From contig QCFD01000001.1 of the NCBI GenBank assembly GCA_003278445.1, forward strand, positions 124,001 to 188,000: 64,000 nt of DNA, written 5' to 3'. The translations under genes were made by a program, and so were the position numbers. Shown here in pieces: positions 9,002-19,955 of this stretch. Below the pieces are notes generated by a model. The model did no database searches. It was not told where the DNA came from and saw only the letters and a program-made list of their open reading frames with translations. Source of the stretch: Prochlorococcus sp. AG-363-B05. GTDB taxonomy: Bacteria; Cyanobacteriota; Cyanobacteriia; PCC-6307; Cyanobiaceae. Every line of letters starts with the position of its first letter. The first letter of the stretch is position 1.

Positions 9002-9093
9002 AAGGGTTTAATTTGAAAAATGTTGACTGGTAAGAGTAATCTGGAGATCAATCCATTAGCCCTGTATTTACCAGTTCATTATTCTATCTAAAG

Positions 9094-9333
9094 ATGCTCT
9101 CAAAGATCAATAAGGCCATTGCACTAGTTTTTGTTGGTTTAATTGCTTTTTATCAAAAATGGATTTCGCCATTGTTTGGACCAAGTTGTCGTTTTATCCC
9201 TAGTTGCAGTGCTTATGGGATAGAAGCTGTTAATAAGCATGGTCCTTGGAGAGGTGGTTGGCTGACTTTGAACAGGTTAAGCAAATGTCATCCTTTTACG
9301 CCTTGTGGGTGTGATCCCGTTCCCGAAAAATGA
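9094..9333 (+). CDS. yidD: membrane protein insertion efficiency factor YidD
   Basis: [41 protein letters not shown]. Confidence 0.94.
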   Translation: MLSKINKAIALVFVGLIAFYQKWISPLFGPSCRFIPSCSAYGIEAVNKHGPWRGGWLTLNRLSKCHPFTPCGCDPVPEK

Positions 9334-9641
9334 ACTCAGAGGTATTGATTTTATACTCTCGTAAAGGCTGCTGCTTGTGCCAAGAACTTGAAAAAAAATT
9401 GTCTAATATATGTCTAAATAATTTAAACCCTTCTCTTGCACTTTGTATTGTCGATATAGATAGTAAAAAAGTGTGTATTGATATTCAAAGAAAGTATACA
9501 AATGAAGTACCAGTTTTAGTTCTTGACTCAACTAAATTATTAAAAAAAATTGAGTTGCCTCGGGTTTCTCCACGTTTAAAGGAAGAGATTCTTTTGTCTT
9601 GGATACAAAAGCATTTGAATGTTTTTTACAAAATATCTTAG
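9330..9641 (+). CDS. glutaredoxin-like (DUF836) protein
   Basis: [34 protein letters not shown]. Confidence 0.8.
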   Translation: MNSEVLILYSRKGCCLCQELEKKLSNICLNNLNPSLALCIVDIDSKKVCIDIQRKYTNEVPVLVLDSTKLLKKIELPRVSPRLKEEILLSWIQKHLNVFYKIS

Positions 9642-9850
9642 AAAAATAATCGATTAATATTTTCATTGAATTCCTTACTAGTTTTAAACAGGTAAACGTG
9701 ATTTTTGTTTATAACTAAGTTTCTTTTAAAAACAATATTGATTTTTTTAATTACTTAATCGTACGTAAAGCTATTTTGTGGTGAAAATCATGAAGGTCTT
9801 TTTATACTTTAAATAATCCTTCATTAATTTTTCATCGTCAGAGGTTTGTT

Positions 9851-11380
9851 TTGTTGCGCTATCTTCACTCTTTATTGAAAGCAATTGATCTTGAAGTCCC
9901 ATCAGGGTTAGCGAATCAAGAAATAAAAAATCTCTCTTGTGATTCTAGAGAAATCGAAAAAGGTGATTTGTTCTTAGGGTTAAAAGGGGAAAAAGTTGAT
10001 GGAGGGACCTATTGGGAGAAAGCCATTAAAAGAGGTGCTTGCGCGGCCCTAATTAGTAAAAATGCTTCTCTTTTAAATCCACCAACTAAGGAAGACCCCG
10101 TAATTATTGTCCCGGACCCTGTCTCATTATTTGTGGGCAAATTATCTGCAGATTTTTGGGGCAAACCATCAAGTGAGATTTGCTTGATAGGTGTCACTGG
10201 TACTAACGGCAAAACAACTACATCCTATGTGATTGAATTTTTGACCGCTTCGCTTGGACATCCATCTGCTTTATTTGGAACATTAATTAATCGATGGCCT
10301 AATCATGAGGAAACTTCAGACTATACAACTACTTTCGCTGTGCCTTTGCAGGCACAACTTCGTAAAGCAGTTGAGGCAGGAGTTGAATATGCAGCAATGG
10401 AAGTAAGTTCACATGCTTTGTCACAGAATAGAGTCGCTGGTTGTGATTTCAGTGGGGCAATATTTACAAATCTTTCAAGAGATCATTTAGATTATTACGA
10501 TTCAATGGAATCTTATTTTGAGGCTAAAGCTAGTTTGTTCAGATTACATTTAATAGAAGACGATTATCCAAGATCAATAGTTAATATAGATGATGAATGG
10601 GGTTCATTGTTGGCAAAAGAGCTCAACGAAAAATGTTGGACATGCTCCTTAAAAGAGAATTCTCATGCCAGGGAAAAACCAGATTTATATATTAGTAATC
10701 TTCAAATCATGCAAGATGGTTATAAGGGGAAATTGCATACGCCCTTTGGGGCGGAAAACTTTTTTTCACCACTAATAGGTGATTTCAATTTAATGAATAT
10801 TTTGCAAGCAGTAGGAATACTAGTTCAAAGAGGTTTTCTCTTGAATGATCTTTTGGTGGCGTTGAGCAAGTTCCCTGGCGTACCCGGGCGAATGCAACTG
10901 ATAAATATGGATGGATTTAAAGTTGAAGACGGTTATCCTGTAGTAATAGTAGATTATGCGCACACACCCGATGGGTTGCAAAATGCTTTAATCGCATCTA
11001 GATCATTGACGAAAAATGAATTAATTTGTGTCTTTGGTTGTGGTGGGAATAGAGACAAAGGTAAAAGATCTGAGATGGGAGAAGTTGCAGCTAAGTTTGC
11101 AGATTGTGTTGTCGTGACTTCTGACAATCCTCGACAAGAAGATCCAAACGAAATTATTAAAGATATTGAAAAAGGTATAACTTTTGATTCTGAAGTTTTT
11201 GTTGAGCCGGAGCGATCTATAGCGATTCAATTGGCTATAGCAAAAGCTAATAAAAACGATGTTGTTTTAATCGCAGGAAAAGGTCATGAGGATTATCAAA
11301 TTTTAAAAGATCAAACAATTTATTTTGATGATCGTGAACAAGCGAGAAAAGCGCTCTCTTTAAAAAAGATTTCTAAATAG
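9851..11380 (+). CDS. murE: UDP-MurNAc-L-Ala-D-Glu:meso-diaminopimelate ligase
   Basis: GVTGTNGKTTTSYVIEFL, AMEVSSHALSQNRV, VDYAHTPDGLQNAL, DNPRQEDP. Confidence 0.96.
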   Translation: MLRYLHSLLKAIDLEVPSGLANQEIKNLSCDSREIEKGDLFLGLKGEKVDGGTYWEKAIKRGACAALISKNASLLNPPTKEDPVIIVPDPVSLFVGKLSADFWGKPSSEICLIGVTGTNGKTTTSYVIEFLTASLGHPSALFGTLINRWPNHEETSDYTTTFAVPLQAQLRKAVEAGVEYAAMEVSSHALSQNRVAGCDFSGAIFTNLSRDHLDYYDSMESYFEAKASLFRLHLIEDDYPRSIVNIDDEWGSLLAKELNEKCWTCSLKENSHAREKPDLYISNLQIMQDGYKGKLHTPFGAENFFSPLIGDFNLMNILQAVGILVQRGFLLNDLLVALSKFPGVPGRMQLINMDGFKVEDGYPVVIVDYAHTPDGLQNALIASRSLTKNELICVFGCGGNRDKGKRSEMGEVAAKFADCVVVTSDNPRQEDPNEIIKDIEKGITFDSEVFVEPERSIAIQLAIAKANKNDVVLIAGKGHEDYQILKDQTIYFDDREQARKALSLKKISK

Positions 11381-12584
11381 ATTTTTTAGTCGAAATGAAA
11401 TTTTTTAGTCCAATAACAAGATTATCTATCTCGTTTATATCTGTAGTGATATGAACGCAAGCACGAAGCCATTTAGGGTCTTCGAGAACTCTTATCCATA
11501 AATTCTTTTGACCAAGATAGTTGACAACCTCTTCAGGAGAATTGATTCCATTAATTTCAAAACTAATAATTCCTGAAGGTGGAGCACTATTTAACACGAG
11601 TTTAATATTTTTGATTTGGCTTAATTTTTCCCAAAGGATAGAACTTAGGCTCGTGATTTTCAAAAAGCGCTCAGTCTCAGAACCTTCGTTTTTTAGCATC
11701 ATTATAGAACTTTTTAGACCAGCTAAAAGAGGTATGCAAGAAGTTGCTATTTCAAAACGTCTACCATCAGAATGAAAAGGATTTATATTATTTACATGAA
11801 TTCCTTCTTCAGCTTTTAAGCATTTCCAACCAATTAATGTAGGTCTTGATTCTTCAAGAACTCTTGTTGAAAGAGCAACAGCTCCAAGTCCTTCAGGCCC
11901 ATAAGCCCATTTGTGCCCTGTAAATGCATAGATGTCTGCTTTATTACAAGCATCTTTAATGGGAATATGACAAAAACTTTGAGCAGCATCAACTAATAAA
12001 TAAGGTTTACTTGGATGCTCTTTAAGTTTTTCGGAAATAAGTTCAATTGGCATAATCTGCCCTGTATTCCAAAGAAGATGTGATATAACAACTAGCTTCG
12101 TGTTCTTTCGGAGATTAGCATCGATTAATTGAAGTACTGTTTTATATGTCTCATTTTTATTGTCGTTTCCGTTGCATGATTTTAATATAGGTAGTATTCC
12201 AATTCTTAAATTCTTTGTACGAGCCAACTCTTTACATGCTGCGACTATTCCAGGATGTTCACAATCACTAATTAACAAATGATCACTTTCAGAGAATGGC
12301 AGCCCTAGCAGTGGTAATACACAGCCCGAAGTAACATTCTCAGTAAATGCAATTCTTCTGGGATGAATCCCACAAATCTCTGATAGAAGATTTTTGGTGC
12401 TTATGACTTCTTTAGTGATATAAGGCCAAACATCATTTGTAAATGGACCTAAGTGTTGGATTCTTTCCCAACTGGTAGTGATTGCATTTAATGATTCAGT
12501 TGGGAGAGGTCCTTGACCTCCATAATTAAAGTAGGATTTATTTTGTAAAGCAGGCATATTTTCTTTGAATGATATTGGTAACAT
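11373..12584 (-). CDS. class V aminotransferase / cysteine desulfurase-like protein
   Basis: LVDAAQSFCHIPI, AFTGHKWAYGPEGLGAV PLP-Lys motif. Confidence 0.88.
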   Translation of the reverse strand: MLPISFKENMPALQNKSYFNYGGQGPLPTESLNAITTSWERIQHLGPFTNDVWPYITKEVISTKNLLSEICGIHPRRIAFTENVTSGCVLPLLGLPFSESDHLLISDCEHPGIVAACKELARTKNLRIGILPILKSCNGNDNKNETYKTVLQLIDANLRKNTKLVVISHLLWNTGQIMPIELISEKLKEHPSKPYLLVDAAQSFCHIPIKDACNKADIYAFTGHKWAYGPEGLGAVALSTRVLEESRPTLIGWKCLKAEEGIHVNNINPFHSDGRRFEIATSCIPLLAGLKSSIMMLKNEGSETERFLKITSLSSILWEKLSQIKNIKLVLNSAPPSGIISFEINGINSPEEVVNYLGQKNLWIRVLEDPKWLRACVHITTDINEIDNLVIGLKNFISTKKSI

Positions 12585-13109
12585 CGTGTTTAATCTTCAG
12601 TTGCGGTAACTAAGAATATCTTTTTTTAACAAATTTACCAATTTTAAAATATCAATTAGTCATTTCAATATAAACATCTACAATTTATAAATTTGTCTAT
12701 GGAGATGCTTTGACTCCAAAAAACACGTTATTAAAGTAAAATAGTTTTAAATTGAAATGGTCTATGGACGACAAAAAAGTACAAAAAATAAAAGCTCAGG
12801 AATGGGTAGTTATGTTTGATGGGCAAATAAAACGAAGCGAAAAAGAGATTGATGCTAACGAGCATCATTTTGAAGTTAACAGTCAGAAGAATGAATAGAA
12901 TCTATTTTTTTGTCTGATTGGGTAAAATAAATGGAAATACAATTCCGATTGAGTTATTAAACTGTAAATTTGAATAATATAAAAATTATTGTAAACACGA
13001 TAGTTTTGTGTTGAATTCAAGTGATCTGATCTTGTAAGGAATTGATTGTTTAAAGACTTTCGCTTTTGGTCGATTGATATATTAAGATACATAAGAATAT
13101 TGGCTTCCA

Positions 13110-13208
13110 ATGAAAATAGATTTCGGACCTATCACTTTCAGTAGGATTGCAAGCATCCTTCTAATACTTGGTTTTTTTGGACTTTTAGCTTATAATTCAA
13201 CTCTTTAA
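13110..13208 (+). CDS. single-TM micropeptide, 32 aa
   Basis: MKIDFGPITFSRIASILLILGFFGLLAYNSTL*. Confidence 0.45.
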   Translation: MKIDFGPITFSRIASILLILGFFGLLAYNSTL

Positions 13209-13461
13209 TATCGCTTTTAATAGTTTTAGAATTATATAAAAAATTAATTGATAATCTTTGAAAAATAATTATAACTTGCTTAAGTGATTTTTATTTTTTT
13301 TATTTTATATAATTATTATCACTTATAACCAAATAATAATAATCTTTTATTTACTTTTAGGAAAGGAAATTCGTGAGAGGATTAGGCCAATTAAGATAGT
13401 TTCCATTTGATCTCTCGTTGTAACTATCAATACAGTAGAATCTTTTAAATTAGAAATGCAA

Positions 13462-13698
13462 ATGGAAACTTCAACTACTGACCCAACTCTTTTAATGCTG
13501 ATTGGAGGAATTGTTGTTTTACTGGCTGGATCAGTAGCCTATGGAATTTATTCAACATTTGGCTCTGGTTCAAAAGAGCTTAGAGACACTATTGACGAAC
13601 ATGCAAAGATGCACGAATTAGGTATTGCGCATGGGCATGGTGGAAGCTCTGAAGCTTATGAAATGTCTGGAAAACTACAAAAGGATCAAATCTCGTAA
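13462..13698 (+). CDS. PsbN-like membrane protein with His-rich C-terminal extension
   Basis: METSTTDPTLL...GSVAYGIYSTFGSGSKELRDTIDEH resembles PsbN (MET..., Y-IY-FG-S-ELRD-EH); tail KMHELGIAHGHGGSSEAYEMSGK. Confidence 0.55.
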   Translation: METSTTDPTLLMLIGGIVVLLAGSVAYGIYSTFGSGSKELRDTIDEHAKMHELGIAHGHGGSSEAYEMSGKLQKDQIS

Positions 13699-13895
13699 AA
13701 TTTTGAGATTTTCTTTAATTTGATTTTTAAAGTTTCTCTAAAATAAATTTTTTCATCAAAGAAATTACTTATTTTAATTATTTTATATTTGAACTAATTA
13801 GATGTAATATTGATTTGGTTCAGGTGAATTAAATTGATCATTTTTGATCAGAAGAATAATTACTTAATGAAAAGAAAACCATTTGTTAAATTTCT

Positions 13896-14564
13896 ATGTT
13901 AGTAAGTGTGTTAACTGGCTTTGCTGCCGGAGCAGTTCATGTGGTGAGTGGTGCTGACCATATGGTTGCAATGGCTCCTTCAGCGATCCAAAAACCCCGA
14001 GTAGCTTTAAGAGATGGCTTTGCTTGGGGCGTTGGGCATTCAGCTGGAGTTTTAATCCTCTCATTATTAGGAATTTTTGCTAAGGACTTAATAAATATTA
14101 AATTGATGTCTTCATATGCAGAGTTTCTTGTCGGAATAAGTCTTTTAATTGTGGGACTTCTTGCTATTAAGACTTCATTGAGAGTAAACATTCATATGCA
14201 TCAGCATATTCATGGAGAAGAAACGCCTCATAAGCATTTTCATTTCCATTCACTTGGCACTAAGATTCATAGAAATCATAGTCATGCGGCAACTGGATTA
14301 GGCATTTTGCACGGGTTCGCTGGCGCAAGCCATTTGGTGGCAATTATTCCCGCATTGGCATTGCCTTTAGTGGGAGCCTTGGTTTATTTATTTGCATATT
14401 TGCTTGGATCAGTTATTGCAATGGGATTCGTCGTTTTAGGCATATCTTTTGCAGCCAATAAAGCTAATAAAATGTTTTATCCTTTCTTAATGCGATCAAT
14501 AGGAGGCCTGTCAATAGGTATAGGAATATTTTGGCTTCAAAAAACTTCCATTATTACTTCTTGA
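13896..14564 (+). CDS. NicO-type nickel/cobalt transporter-like protein with His-rich loop
   Basis: AGAVHVVSGADHMVAMAP, GVGHSAGVL, HMHQHIHGEETPHKHFHFHSLGTKIHRNHSHA, GILHGFAGASHLVAIIPAL. Confidence 0.8.
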   Translation: MLVSVLTGFAAGAVHVVSGADHMVAMAPSAIQKPRVALRDGFAWGVGHSAGVLILSLLGIFAKDLINIKLMSSYAEFLVGISLLIVGLLAIKTSLRVNIHMHQHIHGEETPHKHFHFHSLGTKIHRNHSHAATGLGILHGFAGASHLVAIIPALALPLVGALVYLFAYLLGSVIAMGFVVLGISFAANKANKMFYPFLMRSIGGLSIGIGIFWLQKTSIITS

Positions 14565-14574
14565 AAGTTTCTCA

Positions 14575-14709
14575 ATGAATTACACGGCTAGTCTTATTGC
14601 CTTAGGGGTATTTTTTTTATGGGTTGTTGTCGCTACGTTGATTTGGGCAAGAAGGATGAGAAAACTTAAATACGAATATTCTCAAAATAAATCCAAATTC
14701 AAAAGTTAA
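14575..14709 (+). CDS. small single-TM protein, 44 aa
   Basis: MNYTASLIALGVFFLWVVVATLIWARRMRKLKYEYSQNKSKFKS*. Confidence 0.5.
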   Translation: MNYTASLIALGVFFLWVVVATLIWARRMRKLKYEYSQNKSKFKS

Positions 14710-14795
14710 TTGATACATCATTATTTATCTTTAGATACATTTTTTTTGAATAAAATGATTAAAGATTATGTATGATTATTTTGTTATAAAAAAGA

Positions 14796-15053
14796 TTGAT
14801 GAAAGGTGTATTGTTTTTCTTAGGTTCTATCTTTAGATGGCCTGTTCAAAAAACTAACGAATTCTTGATCTTTCATGTTTATCTTTTAGGCATTTATGGA
14901 ATAACATTTCTGTTGAGAAACATTGGTATGAGCTTTTCTAACTTCATTTTCACAGTTGGTCTAGTGGCACCAATTGGATACCTTATTTATAATGGATTAC
15001 CTTTGGATTGTCTTAATTATAAGTCTGCAATTAAAAGAGAATTGAGTTCATAA
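14796..15053 (+). CDS. small membrane hypothetical protein
   Basis: 85-aa ORF with hydrophobic segments. Confidence 0.5.
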   Translation: MMKGVLFFLGSIFRWPVQKTNEFLIFHVYLLGIYGITFLLRNIGMSFSNFIFTVGLVAPIGYLIYNGLPLDCLNYKSAIKRELSS

Positions 15054-15086
15054 AATTAAAGCAGAATCGCCTATTAGACAATTAAT

Positions 15087-15332
15087 TTAGAGAACTTGTA
15101 TTACCTCACTCACTTCAGGAATCATTTCTCTTAGTTTTCTTTCAATACCCATTTTTAGAGTCATTGTGCTGCTTGGGCAACTACCGCAGGCACCCTGCAG
15201 TCTTACTTTGACAATGGGTCCATCTATTTCAGCTATTTCTACATTACCTCCGTCAGCCATGAGAAAAGGTCTTAATTCATCAAGAACCTTTTCAACATTT
15301 TCTGTGGTCAGTGCAAGAGTTTCTTCGCTCAT
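15087..15332 (-). CDS. NifU C-terminal-domain Fe-S scaffold protein
   Basis: [45 protein letters not shown]. Confidence 0.95.
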   Translation of the reverse strand: MSEETLALTTENVEKVLDELRPFLMADGGNVEIAEIDGPIVKVRLQGACGSCPSSTMTLKMGIERKLREMIPEVSEVIQVL

Positions 15333-15394
15333 TTCGGCTCTTTTAACTTATTTTCGATTAGCTTAGTTAATTCCAGGATAGTCTGTATGTAATC

Positions 15395-16897
15395 TTGATA
15401 AAGATTGTGTTGAAAAACAATGCTCCAGGTTCGGAAAATACTTATGACGCAATTTTAGTAGGAGCAGGCGTTATGAGCTCAACTCTTGCAGTTCTTCTGC
15501 ATGAGCTTGACCCTGATTTGCGATTGCTAATTGTTGAAAGATTATCTTCGCCTGGTTTGGAAAGTAGCAGTGCAAAAAATAATGCTGGCACAGGCCATGC
15601 TGCTAATTGTGAGCTTAATTACACTCCAATCCAAGAGGATGGAGGCATTAGTACTTCCAAAGCTTTTGAAATAAATAAATCTTTCGAGCAAAGTTTAGAG
15701 TTTTGGGCATCTTTGGCAGAAAAAGGGAAATTGATGCCAGAAACTTTTTTAAATAGGTTGCCTCATATAAGTCTTGTTTTTGGAGACAAAGATATTTCTC
15801 TTCTTAAAAGAAGATTTTATGAGCTAAGTTCCCATGCCGCTTTTTCGAAAATGGAATTCACCATGGATCATGTTGAATTAAAAGATTGGATCCCATTGGT
15901 TATGGATGGAAGGAAAAAGAGTGAAAAGCTTGCGGCAACAAGAATTACAAGAGGAACTGACATTGATTTTGGTAATTTAACTCGTGCATACATCAATCAA
16001 ATCGAAAGGAAAGAATCTATTGAGATTGATTTTTTAACTAATGTTGAACATCTTCAACAAGATAGTGAAGGGGATTGGTACTTATCTTTAAAAGGAACAA
16101 AAAAAAGTAGAATTGTTAGATCAAAATTTGTTTTTCTTGGAGCCGGAGGGGGAGCTTTATCACTTTTGCAGAAATCAGGAATCCCTGAAGGATTGCCTTA
16201 TGCAGGATTTCCTGTCAGTGGAAAATGGTTGATCTGTGAAGAAGAGAAATCAACAAAAAAACATAATGCCAAGGTTTATGGAAATGCAGCAGTTGGAGCG
16301 CCACCAATGTCTGTACCACACTTAGACACAAGATGGATAAATGGAAAAAGATCTCTTTTATTTGGGCCTTTTGCAGGATTCAGTTCAAATTTTCTAAAAT
16401 ATGGATCAAAATTGGATTTATTTAGATCAATAAAAACAACTAATATTTTCTCAATGTTGCAAGCAGGACTAGATAATATTGATTTAGGAAAATACTTATT
16501 TAATCAACTAATACAAACAAAGGTGGATCGAATAGAAACATTAAGAAAATTTCTTCCTTTGGTCTCACCCGGTGATTGGAAACTTTCAATTGCAGGACAG
16601 CGTGTTCAAATAATCAAACAAACTACTCAAGGTGGAATTTTAAAAATGGGAACAGAAGTTGTAACTTCATCTGATGGAACTTTAGCGGCCTTACTGGGTG
16701 CCTCTCCTGGAGCAAGTACAGCAGTAACAATTATGCTTGAAGTCTTAAACCGTTGTTGGTTCGAAAAAATGAAATCAAGTCAATGGAAAAAGAAGATGTT
16801 AGAGCTTTTTCCAAGTTTTGGGACGGATATTAATTCAAATCAAGAAGCTCTTTTGGCAATTCGAAAAAGAAACGATTTCTTGCTTAAATTAAGTTAA
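15395..16897 (+). CDS. mqo: malate:quinone oxidoreductase
   Basis: DAILVGAGVMSSTLAVLLHELDP, NNAGTGHAANCELNYTP, SPGASTAVTIMLEVL. Confidence 0.95.
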   Translation: MIKIVLKNNAPGSENTYDAILVGAGVMSSTLAVLLHELDPDLRLLIVERLSSPGLESSSAKNNAGTGHAANCELNYTPIQEDGGISTSKAFEINKSFEQSLEFWASLAEKGKLMPETFLNRLPHISLVFGDKDISLLKRRFYELSSHAAFSKMEFTMDHVELKDWIPLVMDGRKKSEKLAATRITRGTDIDFGNLTRAYINQIERKESIEIDFLTNVEHLQQDSEGDWYLSLKGTKKSRIVRSKFVFLGAGGGALSLLQKSGIPEGLPYAGFPVSGKWLICEEEKSTKKHNAKVYGNAAVGAPPMSVPHLDTRWINGKRSLLFGPFAGFSSNFLKYGSKLDLFRSIKTTNIFSMLQAGLDNIDLGKYLFNQLIQTKVDRIETLRKFLPLVSPGDWKLSIAGQRVQIIKQTTQGGILKMGTEVVTSSDGTLAALLGASPGASTAVTIMLEVLNRCWFEKMKSSQWKKKMLELFPSFGTDINSNQEALLAIRKRNDFLLKLS

Positions 16898-16981
16898 AAA
16901 TTTAGTAGTGGTGAGCTATATTTAATGTTTATTTAGAGTTGATTTGATAATTGAAGACCTTTTTCCTTTAATTGCTTTCGC

Positions 16982-18793
16982 ATGACTAATGTGCCTATTT
17001 CACGTTTGAGGAACTTTTGCATAATTGCACATATTGACCATGGGAAATCAACCTTGGCAGATAGGCTTCTACAAGATACTGGCACAGTCTCTTCAAGGGA
17101 CATGCAAGAACAATTCTTGGATAATATGGACCTTGAGAGAGAGAGAGGAATAACTATAAAATTACAGGCTGCTCGAATGAATTATAAAGCGAATGATGGC
17201 GAGAAATATGTATTGAATTTGATTGATACTCCTGGTCATGTTGATTTTTCTTATGAGGTGAGTCGGTCATTACAGGCTTGTGAAGGTGCATTGTTGGTTG
17301 TTGATGCTAGTCAAGGAGTTGAAGCTCAAACTTTAGCTAATGTTTATCTTGCGTTGGAAAATGATTTAGAAATTATTCCTGTTCTCAATAAAGTTGACTT
17401 GCCTGGTGCGGATCCTGAAAAAATCAAAAATGAGATTGAATCAATTATTGGATTAGATACATCAAAAGCAATTTCATGTTCTGCCAAAACAGGGGTTGGC
17501 ATTCCTGAAATATTGCAAGCAGTAGTGGATAGAATACCTTCTCCGAAAGACAGTGCTGATCAAGTTACAAAAGCACTTATCTTTGATTCTTATTACGACC
17601 CTTATAGAGGGGTAATTGTCTATTTCAGAATTATGAGTGGTGGCATAAGTAAAAAAGATAAGATTTTACTTATGGCTAGTAAAAAAAGTTATGAGCTGGA
17701 TGAAATAGGTGTAATGGCTCCTGATCAAGTAAAAGTAAACGGACTTCATGCAGGTGAAGTTGGCTATTTAGCTGCATCTATCAAGGCAGTTGCTGATGCG
17801 AGAGTTGGGGATACTATAACTTTGCTGGATAAACCTGCTGAAGAAGCTTTGCCAGGTTATACCGAAGCAAAACCCATGGTTTTTTGTGGGCTGTTCCCCA
17901 CGGATGCAGATCAATATCCAGATCTAAGAGAGGCTCTAGATAAATTGCAGCTATCAGATGCTGCATTGAAATATGAACCAGAAACAAGTAGTGCAATGGG
18001 GTTTGGGTTTCGTTGTGGATTCTTAGGGCTATTGCATATGGAAATTGTTCAAGAGAGATTAGAACGTGAATATGATTTGGATTTAATTGTTACTGCACCG
18101 TCAGTTATTTATAAAGTGAACATGATTGATGGAGAAGTTTTGATGATCGACAATCCTGCCACACTTCCCGACCCTCAAAAACGAGAAACTATAGAGGAAC
18201 CATACGTACGAATGGAAATTTATGCCCCTAATGATTACAACGGTACTCTGATGGGCCTTTGTCAGGATAGAAGAGGAGACTTTATTGATATGAAGTACAT
18301 AACGACTGATCGAGTTACTTTGATTTATGAAATACCTCTTGCAGAAGTTGTCACCGATTTCTTTGATCAGATGAAAAGTAGAACGAAGGGATATGCCTCT
18401 ATGGAATATCACTTGATTGGTTATCGAAAAAATGATTTAGTCAGATTAGACGTTTTAATTAATGCGGAACGAGCAGATCCTTTAACGACAATTGTTCATA
18501 AAGATAGTGCTTATGGTATTGGAAAAGGACTTGTTGAGAAATTAAAGGAACTTATTCCTAAACAGCAATTTAAGATCCCTTTACAGGCCTCAATTGGGAG
18601 TCGAATTATTGCCAGCGAAGGTATTAGTGCTTTACGAAAAGATGTTTTATCAAAATGTTACGGAGGAGATATCTCTAGAAAAAAGAAATTGCTGAAGAAA
18701 CAGGCAAAAGGGAAAAAACGGATGAAGTCTATGGGGAAAGTCGATGTTCCCCAAGAGGCTTTTATGGCTGTCTTGAAATTAAATAATGATTAA
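16982..18793 (+). CDS. lepA: elongation factor 4
   Basis: [66 protein letters not shown]. Confidence 0.98.
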   Translation: MTNVPISRLRNFCIIAHIDHGKSTLADRLLQDTGTVSSRDMQEQFLDNMDLERERGITIKLQAARMNYKANDGEKYVLNLIDTPGHVDFSYEVSRSLQACEGALLVVDASQGVEAQTLANVYLALENDLEIIPVLNKVDLPGADPEKIKNEIESIIGLDTSKAISCSAKTGVGIPEILQAVVDRIPSPKDSADQVTKALIFDSYYDPYRGVIVYFRIMSGGISKKDKILLMASKKSYELDEIGVMAPDQVKVNGLHAGEVGYLAASIKAVADARVGDTITLLDKPAEEALPGYTEAKPMVFCGLFPTDADQYPDLREALDKLQLSDAALKYEPETSSAMGFGFRCGFLGLLHMEIVQERLEREYDLDLIVTAPSVIYKVNMIDGEVLMIDNPATLPDPQKRETIEEPYVRMEIYAPNDYNGTLMGLCQDRRGDFIDMKYITTDRVTLIYEIPLAEVVTDFFDQMKSRTKGYASMEYHLIGYRKNDLVRLDVLINAERADPLTTIVHKDSAYGIGKGLVEKLKELIPKQQFKIPLQASIGSRIIASEGISALRKDVLSKCYGGDISRKKKLLKKQAKGKKRMKSMGKVDVPQEAFMAVLKLNND

Positions 18794-18803
18794 TAGATAT
18801 TTT

Positions 18804-18977
18804 TTATTTTGATAATTGTGTTGGATAGACTAGTTCACTTGAACTCTTTATAAGCATTGAGACTTCCTGCTTGTCATTGCTTTTAGTTAGATTTGTCCAT
18901 ATAAAACCTACGATTAATAATGTTGCAATTGCTATTGAGAGCTCACCTACTGTGAGGCCGTCATTTTTTAAATTCAT
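18804..18977 (-). CDS. small single-TM protein, 57 aa
   Basis: MNLKNDGLTVGELSIAIATLLIVGFIWTNLTKSNDKQEVSMLIKSSSELVYPTQLSK* read on the minus strand; not in the ORF track. Confidence 0.5.
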   Translation of the reverse strand: MNLKNDGLTVGELSIAIATLLIVGFIWTNLTKSNDKQEVSMLIKSSSELVYPTQLSK

Positions 18978-19061
18978 CTTGAATTGTATGTTTTGATTTA
19001 TTTAAGCAATTCTTTTTTTAATTTCTACCTTTTATAGTTAAATTTAATTAGGTCTTATTAT

Positions 19062-19922
19062 TTGACATTGAACCTGAGAAGCTTTTTAAGTCGTAATAAT
19101 TTGTCGGGGCGATTAATGTTTGCTGGACTGATAATTTTATCTATCTATATAGGCATTTCTTTTTTAATGCCTATATTAATTTCCATGAAAATAGTGCCTA
19201 ATGGTGAATTTGGCTTAGGGAATCCAATTTTTTCGGCTCCATCTGTAGATCATTGGTGCGGAACAGATCGACTAGGAAGAGATGTTTGTATTAGAACTTT
19301 GGCTGCGAGTGGAGTGGCATTACAGGTTGTTTTTGTTGCTGTATCTCTTGCTGTTCTAGTAGGAATACCTTTGGGACTTTTAAGTGGTTATATTGGCGGC
19401 CTTTTGGATAGAATATTAGTGCTCTTAATGGATACCCTTTATACAATTCCTGTCCTTCTTCTCTCTGTCGTAATGGCATTTATTTTCGGTAGAGGGATAT
19501 TGAATGCTTCAATCGCATTATGCGTTGTTTATATTCCCCAATATTTTCGACTTGTTAGAAACCAGACATCACAAATCAAATCAGAACTCTATATTGAAGC
19601 AGCTATATCAATGGGAGCGTCTCCGGTTTGGGTGATAAGGAAATACATTTTAAAAAATGTTCTTACCTCTGTACCTGTAGTTTTAACACTTAATGCTGCA
19701 GATGCTGTATTAGTTCTTGGAGGATTGGGATTTCTGGGATTGGGTTTACCAGAGAACGTTCCAGAATGGGGAAGTGATTTAAATATGGCATTGGTTGCAT
19801 TGCCTACTGGCATTTGGTGGACAGCTATCTATCCTGGCTTGGCAATGTTTGTACTTGTATTGGGGTTGTCATTCATTGGAGAAGGTCTAGAAAATTTAAT
19901 AAGTGAAGCTCCTAGTACATAG
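19062..19922 (+). CDS. DppC/OppC-type ABC transporter permease
   Basis: HWCGTDRLGRDVCIRTLAASGVALQV, EAAISMGASPVWVIRKYILKNVL EAA-like loop. Confidence 0.9.
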   Translation: MTLNLRSFLSRNNLSGRLMFAGLIILSIYIGISFLMPILISMKIVPNGEFGLGNPIFSAPSVDHWCGTDRLGRDVCIRTLAASGVALQVVFVAVSLAVLVGIPLGLLSGYIGGLLDRILVLLMDTLYTIPVLLLSVVMAFIFGRGILNASIALCVVYIPQYFRLVRNQTSQIKSELYIEAAISMGASPVWVIRKYILKNVLTSVPVVLTLNAADAVLVLGGLGFLGLGLPENVPEWGSDLNMALVALPTGIWWTAIYPGLAMFVLVLGLSFIGEGLENLISEAPST

Positions 19923-19955
19923 GCATATAAGAATTAAGCTTTAAAAGAAGTAATA

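Noticed and set aside
12764-12898. Possible small ORF MDDKKVQKIKAQEWVVMFDGQIKRSEKRD* with a better continuation (EIDANEHHFEVNSQKNE) after a 1-nt deletion in an A6 run
   Set aside because: Only 29 aa as read; the frameshift idea rests on one homopolymer and no homolog is known to me.
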